DNA of 22,920 nt. It comes from an uncultured Lachnospiraceae bacterium. GTDB taxonomy: Bacteria; Bacillota; Clostridia; Lachnospirales; Lachnospiraceae. The position numbers were made by a program, and so were the translations under genes. Below, in pieces: positions 15,506-22,282 of this stretch. The stretch is taken from positions 1-22,920 of the forward strand of contig CALCMD010000060.1 of the NCBI GenBank assembly GCA_937965795.1, given 5' to 3'. Each line of letters starts with the position of its first letter. The first letter of the stretch is position 1. Below the pieces are notes generated by a model. That model was not told the origin of the DNA. It worked only from the letters and a program-made list of their open reading frames with translations, and made no database searches.

Positions 15506-16369
15506 ATGTGGATTGCTTTTGCGTTTGGTTCCGCGTTCTTTGCGGGAGTGACTTCAATTCTGGCAAAATGTGGCATTCGAAAAACGGATTCCACGGTTGC
15601 CACCGCGATCCGCACCATTGTGGTGCTGATCTTTTCCTGGCTAATGGTGTTTGTGGCAGGTTCCCAGAATCAGATCAGGGCGATTGACGGGAAAACGCTT
15701 CTGTTTCTTGTGCTGTCCGGTCTGGCTACCGGGGCTTCCTGGCTGTGCTATTTCAAAGCGCTGCAGATGGGGGATATCAACAAGGTGGTACCCATTGATA
15801 AGTCCAGCACGATTTTAACCATACTCCTGGCATTCCTGTTTCTTCAGGAACCGATCAGCCTGCCAAAAGCGATCGGTGTTGTACTGATTGCCATTGGTAC
15901 ATTTATGATGATTGAAAAGAAGGATGTGAGCGTCCGGCAGACAAAGAGCGGAAACTGGCTTCTTTATGCCGTCGGCTCCGCAGTATTCGCCAGTCTGACC
16001 TCTATTCTCGGAAAAGTGGGAATTTCCGGTGTGGAATCCAATCTGGGTACGGCTATTCGCACCGGCGTGGTACTGGTTATGGCGTGGGTGATGGTGTTTG
16101 CCACAGGGAAACAGCATATGCTCCGCGAAATACCGAAAGGAGAGCTTGGCTTTATCTGCCTGTCCGGCATTGCGACAGGCGCGTCATGGCTCTGCTACTA
16201 TAAAGCGCTCCAGGATGGCCTTGCCAGTGTAGTGGCGCCCATCGACAAGCTGAGCATCCTCGTGACGGTGGCCTTTTCTTATATCGTGTTTCACGAAAAG
16301 CTGTCTAAGAAATCCGCCATTGGTCTTGTGGGCATTGTGGCCGGGACGCTGATTATGCTTATTCCATAG
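15506..16369 (+). CDS. EamA-family (drug/metabolite superfamily) transporter
   Basis: The product is 287 residues from the ATG at 15506, which follows AGGGGGTGA; GTG at 15497 is an alternative that would overlap the regulator stop. It has ten membrane helices in two EamA repeats. The duplication is visible directly: FGSAFFAGVTSILAKCGI against VGSAVFASLTSILGKVGI, and TGASWLCYFKALQ against TGASWLCYYKALQ, each followed by a conserved PIDK. Members export amino acids, nucleosides or drugs; this one cannot be assigned a substrate. It is last in a kinase-regulator-transporter operon and ends in a strong terminator, so its expression is probably under the same signal. Confidence 0.9.
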   Translation: MWIAFAFGSAFFAGVTSILAKCGIRKTDSTVATAIRTIVVLIFSWLMVFVAGSQNQIRAIDGKTLLFLVLSGLATGASWLCYFKALQMGDINKVVPIDKSSTILTILLAFLFLQEPISLPKAIGVVLIAIGTFMMIEKKDVSVRQTKSGNWLLYAVGSAVFASLTSILGKVGISGVESNLGTAIRTGVVLVMAWVMVFATGKQHMLREIPKGELGFICLSGIATGASWLCYYKALQDGLASVVAPIDKLSILVTVAFSYIVFHEKLSKKSAIGLVGIVAGTLIMLIP

Positions 16370-16392
16370 ATTCTTTATTATATTTTATATGT

Positions 16393-16443
16393 AAAAGTCC
16401 GTATTTCCTTATGTCTTCCATTTGGGAATACGGACTTTTTTTG
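16393..16443 (+). terminator. Rho-independent terminator after the EamA gene
   Basis: AAAAGTCCGTATTTCC (16393-16408) pairs with GGGAATACGGACTTTT (16424-16439), 15-16 bp with a 15-nt loop, followed by more T. It is the strongest hairpin in the window. Confidence 0.95.
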
Positions 16444-16552
16444 CAGGGAAGCCGCTAGTTTATATGGAGTTTAAGTCTGTTTTCTCTGTGGTTTATAACC
16501 GTGAGGTATTCTTTAACCGTAAAGTGAAGCGTTAAGAATGGAGGAAATCAGG

Positions 16553-18868
16553 ATGGAAACGAAAATCACAGGTTTGACAGAGGCAGAGGCCAGGGAGAGA
16601 AAGCAGCGGGAGCTAAATGGTGTGCCCCGCCGCTCCATTACAAAATCAACCGGGCAGATCATCCGGGAAAATGTGTTTACCCTGTTTAATCTGCTCAATT
16701 TTTCAATCGCCGTACTTTTATTGTTTGCAAAGGCATATTCCAATATGCTGTTCATTGCGATTATTATTCTGAATATTGTGATCGGCATTGCACAGGAACT
16801 GAAAGCAAAAAAGCTGGTAGATGAATTATCGCTGTTAAACCGTCCCCAGGTAACGGTGCTGCGGGACGGAAGAGAAAAAAATGTTTTAGCGGAGGATATC
16901 GTCAGGGACGATGTGATGATGCTGGATAGCGGCAGACAGATCTGCAGTGATGCGGTGGTATTGTCGGGAAGTCTGGAGGTAAACGAATCGCTGCTGACCG
17001 GGGAGAGCGACGCCGTAGTGAAGGAGCCGGGAGATAAGCTTCTTTCCGGAAGCTCCGTGATTTCGGGAAAGTGCTATGCGCGGGTGACCCATGCGGGAAG
17101 CGAAAGCTATATCGGGAAGCTTGCGGATGAGGTGAAATCGGAGAAGGAAACGGGAAGCGAGCTGCTTGCTTCCATGCGGAAGGTTACCAGATTCACAAGC
17201 TTTTTAATTCTGCCTCTTGGCATTTTATTATTTATCGAAGCGTTTCTGCTTCGGAGCGGCTCTTTTGACACGGCAGTGGTGTCTACGGCGGCGGCCCTTT
17301 TGGGAATGCTCCCGAAAGGTCTGGTTCTCCTGATCTCCGTATCGCTGGCAAACGGCGTGATCCGCCTTTCCAAAAAGAAAATTCTGATACAGAATATCTA
17401 TTCACTGGAAACGCTTGCCCATGTGGATGTATTATGCCTGGATAAAACAGGAACGCTGACGGACGGAAACATGAAAGTACGGAGCGTATCCTATCTGGGC
17501 GCTTTTCATGGGGAAGAAAGCCCTGGGAAAGAGGAGGCGGAAAGGCTGCTTCGTTCTTATCTGGCGGTAAGCGACGACAATAATGCAACCATACAGGCGC
17601 TGAAAGCAGAATGGAAACCGGAACAGATCGTGGCACCAGCCGGAAAGCTGCCGTTCTCTTCGAAACGGAAGTGGGGCGCCGTCAGCTTTGGGACAGCCGG
17701 AACCATATACGTCGGAGCGCCGGAGAGAATTTTAGGCCGCTGTCCGAAGGCAGTGGACGGGGCGTTGAATCAGGGCTGCCGGGTGCTCGCCATTGGATAC
17801 AGTAAGCAGGGCTGGACAGAAGGCGAATCTTTGCCGCCGGATATCCTGCCTCTGTACATCGTAACTCTGGAGGACAATATCCGGAAAAACGTGGGCGAAA
17901 CGCTGAGCTATTTTTACAGGGAGGGCGTGGCAGTCAAGGTAATTTCCGGCGACCATGTGAAGACGGTATCCATGGTGGTAAAGAAAGCCGGGCTAAAGCA
18001 CTGGGAGAAAGCAGTGGACATGTCCGCATTGGGAGAGAATATCGACTATGACCGGATCTGTGAAGAATATGATGTATTTGCCAGAGTGACGCCGAAGCAG
18101 AAGCAGGAGCTGGTAGCCGCTCTGAAGAGGAAAGGGCATCATGTGGCAATGACAGGCGATGGTGTCAACGACCTGCTGGCGCTTCGGACGGCGGACTGCT
18201 CCATTGCGGTGGCGGAAGGAAGCGACGCCAGCCGCCAGATTTCGCAGATCGTTTTATTGGAATCGGATTTTACCCATCTGCCCCAGGTGGTGATGGAAGG
18301 ACGGAAGGTTGTAAACAACGTGACAAGAACAGCAGGGGTATTCTTTATTAAGACCATTTATTCCCTCTTGTTATCCCTGATCTGTCTGGTCGGAAATATT
18401 CCATTCCCGTTTATCCCGATCCAGATCACGCTTATTGATGCGGCGATGGAGGCGTATCCGTCCTTCCTGACGATCTTTGAAGCCGATACCAGGAGGATTC
18501 AGGGGAGCTTTTTGAAGAAAGCAATTGGGAATGCGCTGCCCTTTGCGCTGACAGCTACAAGCATGATGATGTTTGTCGCCCTGTTCCTTCCCCTGCCCGC
18601 CGCGCAAAAGCAGACGATGATGTACTTTCTCCTGATTCTGACGACGATGGCCGCCGTAATAAAAAGCTGCATACCGTTTACTGCTCTGCGCATCTTTATC
18701 TGTGTAACAATGGTGATCGGGACGTTCGCAGCTCTATGGCTGTTCCCGACTCTTTTGGAGATCACGGCGCTTTCGCCCATGCTTCTGGCGCTCACTGCGC
18801 TGATTTTTGGAATGGGTCTTGTAATATTGATTCTTATATTTCAGGCAAAACAGATGATGGAGACATAA
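16553..18868 (+). CDS. P-type cation-transporting ATPase (CtpE-like)
   Basis: The product is 771 residues from the ATG at 16553, with GGAGG 8 nt upstream; an ATG at 16538 overlaps that site. All P-type motifs are present: TGES (149-152) in the actuator domain, DKTGTLT with phospho-acceptor Asp297, the nucleotide-binding KLPFSSKRKWGAV segment and the hinge TGDGVNDLLAL. Membrane helices lie in the usual 2-2-6 order, with no N-terminal heavy-metal domain. The M4 motif, PEGL in SERCA and many relatives, is PKGL here (Lys codon at 17315). M6 has the acidic pair in LIDAAMEAYPS. Layout and length are closest to CtpE-type calcium or cation ATPases. It lies 31 nt upstream of the third kinase gene and is probably co-transcribed with it. 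Confidence 0.9.
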   Translation: METKITGLTEAEARERKQRELNGVPRRSITKSTGQIIRENVFTLFNLLNFSIAVLLLFAKAYSNMLFIAIIILNIVIGIAQELKAKKLVDELSLLNRPQVTVLRDGREKNVLAEDIVRDDVMMLDSGRQICSDAVVLSGSLEVNESLLTGESDAVVKEPGDKLLSGSSVISGKCYARVTHAGSESYIGKLADEVKSEKETGSELLASMRKVTRFTSFLILPLGILLFIEAFLLRSGSFDTAVVSTAAALLGMLPKGLVLLISVSLANGVIRLSKKKILIQNIYSLETLAHVDVLCLDKTGTLTDGNMKVRSVSYLGAFHGEESPGKEEAERLLRSYLAVSDDNNATIQALKAEWKPEQIVAPAGKLPFSSKRKWGAVSFGTAGTIYVGAPERILGRCPKAVDGALNQGCRVLAIGYSKQGWTEGESLPPDILPLYIVTLEDNIRKNVGETLSYFYREGVAVKVISGDHVKTVSMVVKKAGLKHWEKAVDMSALGENIDYDRICEEYDVFARVTPKQKQELVAALKRKGHHVAMTGDGVNDLLALRTADCSIAVAEGSDASRQISQIVLLESDFTHLPQVVMEGRKVVNNVTRTAGVFFIKTIYSLLLSLICLVGNIPFPFIPIQITLIDAAMEAYPSFLTIFEADTRRIQGSFLKKAIGNALPFALTATSMMMFVALFLPLPAAQKQTMMYFLLILTTMAAVIKSCIPFTALRIFICVTMVIGTFAALWLFPTLLEITALSPMLLALTALIFGMGLVILILIFQAKQMMET

Positions 18869-18899
18869 ACCAAAAGTATCTGAGAGTAAGGAGGGAGCT

Positions 18900-20420
18900 A
18901 TGACGATCCAAAAGAAGATCGTATTATCCAATTTAATCATGGTGTTTGTTCCTATCCTGCTGGCCTTCGTTTTCGTACTCCTATGGATTCAGACTGCGGG
19001 ACAGAAATACTGGAAGCCTTTGGAGGAAATGTATGAGGACAGAAATGGCGTCCTGTCTGCGCAAAATATCATTTACGCATATCAGGAAGAATTATGGGCG
19101 ACCAACTGGGCAGAAATCGAAGGCGATGAGGAAGGAAAAGAGGCGGATGAACCGGACGCCATTCAGCTGATGCAGACGCCTAAAATGACAGAGCTCAGGC
19201 AGGAACTGGCGAGAATGAATTATCATTTTGCGGTTTCCATTGATGGAGAAACCGTGTATTCCAATTTGACAGAAAGCGAGATACAGGAAATCCGACAGAT
19301 TGGAGGAGACGTTTTATCCGAAGCAGACTCGGTTACGTTGAATGATGGAAAGAATTCTGTGATTAAAAGCAGCTTCCGGGAAGATGATGAAACCTGCGCT
19401 ATCCTTGCTTTCAATGACGGAATGGCAGGCAGCCGGATGGGGAAGAGCTATCTGCAAAAGTATGTCATTCCCTATCTGTGGGGTTTTTTGGCGTTGCTGC
19501 TTGGAATTATTGTTCTTGTGAACTTTCTTTGCTCCCGATGGCTAAAAATGCTTCTTCTCCCTTCCGTAAAGAACCTGAGAGCGGGGGCAAAGCGGGTAAG
19601 GGAAGGAAATCTGGATGAGGATATTCCGGTATACCGGCAGGATGAGCTGGGAGAAGTATGCAGCGAATTTAATGAAATGCAGCGGTATCTGAAGGAATCA
19701 GCCGAAGAACGGGTACGGTATGAAAGCGGCAGAAAAGAACTGATTTCCGGTATTTCCCACGATCTGCGGACGCCGCTCACGACGATTAAGGGTTACGTTT
19801 CCGGCCTGCTGGATGGAATCGCCGACACAGAAGAACAGAGAGAGCAATATCTGAAAGCCATTCAGGTGCGGGCGCTGGATATGGAAACCCTGCTTAACCA
19901 TCTGTCTGCTTACAATAAACAGTGGAATCCGGAATTTATCTATCATATGGAGCGGACAGATCTTGCTTCGTACATCGGGAACTATCTGCGGGAAAACGCG
20001 GCTTATGTCAAAGAAAATGCGATTCAGATATCCTTTGAGATAGAAGGAGAAAATCTTCAGATCTGTCTGGATTCCCAGGAATTTAAACGGATTTTGGACA
20101 ATCTGTTTTCCAATACGGTACGGTACCGGGAAAAGGCGCACAGCCAGATCAGTATTCGGATAGAACGTGAAGACGTTTTTGTAAGCCTGACCGTTACAGA
20201 CGATGGCCCCGGCGTACCGGATGAGGCTGTACGAAACATATTTGACAGCTTCTACCGGCTGGACGGTTCCCGGACAAAGTGTTCGGAAGGAAGCGGACTG
20301 GGGCTGGCGATCGTAAAACAGATTGTAACGGCGCACAGGGGGATCGTTTATGCGCAGAGCCATCATGGGCTTTCTATTATCATGAAATTTCCGGCGGCGG
20401 ATCAGGAGGCGGACAAATGA
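18900..20420 (+). CDS. sensor histidine kinase with extracytoplasmic domain
   Basis: The product is 506 residues. Membrane helices at about 8-31 and 190-211 bracket an external domain of roughly 155 residues rich in Glu and Asp. HAMP (about 215-268) leads to HisKA with His287 in ISGISHDLRTPLTTI. The ATPase domain has Asn405 (NLFSNTVRYR), DDGPGV (434-439) and GSGLGL (464-469). AAGGAGGGAGC precedes the ATG. The acidic external domain next to a cation ATPase gene makes a cation or cationic-peptide signal plausible; that is inference. It overlaps its regulator by 4 nt (ATGA). Confidence 0.95.
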   Translation: MTIQKKIVLSNLIMVFVPILLAFVFVLLWIQTAGQKYWKPLEEMYEDRNGVLSAQNIIYAYQEELWATNWAEIEGDEEGKEADEPDAIQLMQTPKMTELRQELARMNYHFAVSIDGETVYSNLTESEIQEIRQIGGDVLSEADSVTLNDGKNSVIKSSFREDDETCAILAFNDGMAGSRMGKSYLQKYVIPYLWGFLALLLGIIVLVNFLCSRWLKMLLLPSVKNLRAGAKRVREGNLDEDIPVYRQDELGEVCSEFNEMQRYLKESAEERVRYESGRKELISGISHDLRTPLTTIKGYVSGLLDGIADTEEQREQYLKAIQVRALDMETLLNHLSAYNKQWNPEFIYHMERTDLASYIGNYLRENAAYVKENAIQISFEIEGENLQICLDSQEFKRILDNLFSNTVRYREKAHSQISIRIEREDVFVSLTVTDDGPGVPDEAVRNIFDSFYRLDGSRTKCSEGSGLGLAIVKQIVTAHRGIVYAQSHHGLSIIMKFPAADQEADK

Positions 20421-21100
20421 CAAGGATTTTAATTATTGAAGACGATGCTTTGATCGCAAAGCTGGAAAAGGACTATTTTCGTGCGGAGGGGTGGGACGCA
20501 GATTGTGCAGAGGACGGTTTTCAGGCTCTATGCCAGTTTGAAAAGCAGGAGTATCAGGCAGTTATACTGGATCTGATGCTGCCGGGAAAAGACGGCTATG
20601 AAATTTGCCGGGAAATCCGCAGGAAATCAAAGGTTCCAATTATTATGGTAACGGCCCGGAAGGAAGAAATTGATACGATCCTTGGGCTTGGCCTGGGAGC
20701 AGATGATTATGTCGTAAAACCGTTCAGTCCTCCGGAACTGGTGGCAAGAGTCAAAGCGCACATTCATATCCATGAATTGTTTGAAGAAAAAACAGAAAGC
20801 TGCATTCAGGTGAAAAACCTGAAAATTTATCCGGACGCCTACCGGGTGTACAAGGATGACCGGGAGGTGGATCTGACAAGCCGAGAATTTGAACTGCTTT
20901 TATTTTTGGCTCAGAATCCGAATATTGTTTTTTCTAAGGAAAAGCTTTTTGACCGGGTATGGGGTATGGATGCGGTGGGAGATATGGCCACTGTTGCCGT
21001 ACATATCAATAAGCTTCGGGAGAAAATAGAAGATCATCCGGCCGCCCCCAAACTGATCCAGACAGTATGGGGCGTCGGTTATCGGTTTCAGATTATATAA
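20417..21100 (+). CDS. OmpR/PhoB-family response regulator
   Basis: The product is 227 residues from the ATG at 20417, chosen because it follows CAGGAGGCGG and overlaps the kinase stop (ATGA); an upstream in-frame start at 20279 lies inside the kinase. The receiver has Asp9-Asp10, Asp52 in ILDLMLPGKDG, Thr79 and Lys101 (DDYVVKPFSP). The winged helix (about 128-227) ends in VWGVGYRFQII. It is close to the regulator at 14814 (shared GLGLGADDY, KPFSP, LVARVKA, ATVAVHIN). It is the cognate partner of the kinase at 18900 and a likely regulator of the ATPase gene. A terminator lies 180 nt downstream. Confidence 0.95.
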   Translation: MTRILIIEDDALIAKLEKDYFRAEGWDADCAEDGFQALCQFEKQEYQAVILDLMLPGKDGYEICREIRRKSKVPIIMVTARKEEIDTILGLGLGADDYVVKPFSPPELVARVKAHIHIHELFEEKTESCIQVKNLKIYPDAYRVYKDDREVDLTSREFELLLFLAQNPNIVFSKEKLFDRVWGMDAVGDMATVAVHINKLREKIEDHPAAPKLIQTVWGVGYRFQII

Positions 21101-21105
21101 TAGCG

Positions 21106-21244
21106 GGAACCTATAACCTGATCAACAATGCGGCCGTGATGGTAGAGAGGGGGCTTGGCTGCGCTGTTTGTTTCCATCTTGGGCTAGAAGTATGATAATC
21201 TGCGGTTTGTGCCGCTGTCGCCTGCGGTAGAAACTTTAGAATAG
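21106..21244 (+). pseudogene. remnant of a LysR-family regulator C-terminus
   Basis: One frame from 21106 reads GTYNLINNAAVMVERGLG and then loses sense. A second frame from 21191 reads YDNLRFVPLSPAVETLE and a stop. Together they match the effector-domain end of Clostridial LysR proteins, with a frameshift or small deletion between them. No helix-turn-helix part is present. It starts 5 nt after the stop of the regulator gene, so the missing part was lost by rearrangement. Confidence 0.65.
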
Positions 21245-21280
21245 GTATTAGACATGAAGAAATGAAGAATGTTATATTGC

Positions 21281-21308
21281 AGATGTCCGGAAGGGCATCT
21301 ATTTTTTT
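21281..21308 (+). terminator. Rho-independent terminator
   Basis: AGATGTCC (21281-21288) pairs with GGGCATCT (21293-21300) around a GGAA tetraloop, with one T-G pair, followed by ATTTTTTT. It probably ended the lost LysR gene and now serves the ATPase/kinase/regulator operon. Confidence 0.85.
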
Positions 21309-21346
21309 AATAAAATTATTTTACGGACAGGGGTAATAAATCGTCT

Positions 21347-21382
21347 ATGACAATTCAGGAAGCAAGTGAGCGGTACCAGTGA
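21347..21382 (+). pseudogene. possible remnant of a small HTH gene N-terminus
   Basis: ATG at 21347 starts MTIQEASERYQ and stops. This matches my recollection of the first residues of a family of small helix-turn-helix proteins common in Clostridia. The following bases (21376-21435) can be read as a charged peptide ending in Phe-stop, which may be a remnant of a different part of the same or another gene. The assignment rests on few residues. Confidence 0.35.
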
Positions 21383-21471
21383 GGAATATCTTGGGCGGGC
21401 GCTGAAAAAGAATATCGCCCGTGACAAGGAATGTTTTTGACCCACTTTAGAAAGAAGAGAAGTCAGCCGGA

Positions 21472-21532
21472 GAAGGGCTGCTGGAACTGGTATGGATGAA
21501 GAGGCGGTAAAGCATGTGTTTGATAAGTTTTA
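21472..21532 (+). pseudogene. histidine kinase remnant with internal deletion
   Basis: Bases 21472-21496 are identical to 3535-3559 of the kinase gene at 2788. Bases 21497-21532 match 3678-3713 with three mismatches. The 118 bp between are missing, and the junction falls on TGGTATGGA, which occurs in the intact gene at both 3551-3559 and 3669-3677. The translated pieces are EGLLELVW and DEEAVKHVFDKF, in different frames. This is the footprint of a deletion between short direct repeats in a related kinase gene. Confidence 0.85.
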
Positions 21533-21577
21533 ATATTATTCAAACAAAATTTAAGCAAAAAATAAATATAAACCCGA

Positions 21578-21583
21578 TAGAAT
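21578..21583 (+). promoter_or_regulatory. candidate -10 element of the microprotein locus
   Basis: TAGAAT lies about 20 nt upstream of the strong ribosome binding site AAGGAGGG (21601-21608). The upstream stretch 21535-21570 is very AT-rich; no clear -35 is seen. Confidence 0.35.
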
Positions 21584-21625
21584 ACACCCATAGTAAACGA
21601 AAGGAGGGTATTAGCAGTGTAAAAA

Positions 21626-21703
21626 ATGGTACCCGTGATCGTTGCTCTGGCGGCGATTGCTGGAATTACAATTACAGTAGTCAGCCGGCTGCAGGATAGA
21701 TAG
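21626..21703 (+). CDS. 25-residue single-span membrane microprotein
   Basis: The frame from ATG 21626 gives 25 residues: a hydrophobic span of about 17 residues (PVIVALAAIAGITITVV) followed by a polar, positively charged end (SRLQDR). This is a plausible small membrane peptide. The strong AAGGAGGG is 17 nt away, too far for this ATG, but ideally placed (8 nt) for GTG at 21617, which is in the same frame and followed at once by TAA. Either translation restarts at the ATG after the start-stop, or the second codon has mutated to a stop. The gene lies 48 nt before an 85-residue repeat protein with its own ribosome binding site. Function unknown. Confidence 0.55.
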   Translation: MVPVIVALAAIAGITITVVSRLQDR

Positions 21704-21751
21704 AAGTGCAGACAGAAAAAGCAATGAAAAATCAGAACAGGAGGATTTGCC

Positions 21752-22009
21752 ATGACAGAATATAGAATGAAAACAGGAAAAATCGGAGAAAAGGTTGTGA
21801 AAACAGCAACATCCGCATATAAGAAAATTGAAGATTCGGTAGTCGGCGGATATAAGAAGATTGAAGATTCGGCAGTTGGCGGATATAAGAAAATCGAGAA
21901 TGCGTTTGTAGATACTTTTTTAGAAAAAGTAGAAGATGAAAAAGCTGTAGGCCCGGAGGAACAGGCGGACGGAGAAAGTGCTCGATGTGCAGAAGAATCC
22001 GCAGAATAG
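21752..22009 (+). CDS. 11-residue-repeat amphipathic protein
   Basis: The product is 85 residues, without signal peptide or membrane helix. AGGAGG (21739-21744) is 7 nt before the ATG. The middle consists of consecutive 11-residue units, YKKIEDSVVGG, YKKIEDSAVGG and a diverged YKKIENAFVDT, preceded by a weaker unit (GEKVVKTATSA) and followed by FLEKVEDE. The tail is acidic and Cys-containing. An 11-residue period with lysines and glutamates on one face and Tyr, Ile and Val on the other is what membrane-surface or filament-forming helices of the synuclein/apolipoprotein/LEA type show. I recall similar small Clostridial proteins but no established function. With the membrane peptide upstream it may form a two-part membrane-associated unit. 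Confidence 0.75.
   Translation: MTEYRMKTGKIGEKVVKTATSAYKKIEDSVVGGYKKIEDSAVGGYKKIENAFVDTFLEKVEDEKAVGPEEQADGESARCAEESAE
21818..21916 (+). repeat. 33-bp in-frame tandem repeat
   Basis: Units at 21818-21850, 21851-21883 and the diverged 21884-21916 encode the 11-residue repeats. The first two differ only at a few bases, mostly third codon positions, which suggests selection on the protein rather than a fresh duplication. Confidence 0.85.
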
Positions 22010-22029
22010 GACGGATTCTGTAGCTATTT

Positions 22030-22122
22030 GCAAATGCAGAGTGTCTGGTGTGGGGAACAGAAGGGCCAGAAACTATCGCAGAAGCGGTACGGACAGGAGA
22101 TATAACAAACCTGGCGGGATGA
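22030..22122 (+). pseudogene. gene remnant of unknown family
   Basis: The frame from 22030 reads ANAECLVWGTEGPETIAEAV and goes on for eleven more residues to a stop at 22120-22122, with no start codon or ribosome binding site and a stop shortly upstream. The composition is that of real protein. I do not recognise the family. A second readable piece (GYLEKVYALPAHGGADRV, from about 22193) follows, also without a start. The stretch 22010-22282 holds no intact gene. Confidence 0.35.
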
Positions 22123-22201
22123 TGCCTCTATTGAATGTTTCTGTACGTGGATTCGTTGGTGCGGCCGTGTCCCGTAAGAAAATTAAACGGATATTTAGAA
22201 A

Positions 22202-22240
22202 AAGTGTATGCTCTGCCAGCACATGGCGGTGCTGACAGAG
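22202..22240 (-). terminator. probable terminator of the MATE gene
   Basis: CTCTGCCAGCAC (22211-22222) pairs with GTGCTGACAGAG (22229-22240) with one mismatch and a 6-nt loop. On the minus strand it is followed after a few bases by CTTTTTC. It lies about 43 nt past the MATE stop. Confidence 0.5.
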
Positions 22241-22282
22241 TGTATTCAGTTTCCGGATCTGATCCTGGTAATCCGTTGTCGA

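Noticed and set aside
18900..20420. Long minus-strand frames opposite the kinase gene, including one of 241 residues
   Set aside because: They are complements of a well-supported kinase, with no ribosome binding site or recognisable domain.
1107..21549. Shared TCAAACAAAA upstream of the first kinase operon and of the microprotein locus
   Set aside because: Ten bases of A-rich sequence in two AT-rich regions can match by chance; no second element supports a common operator.
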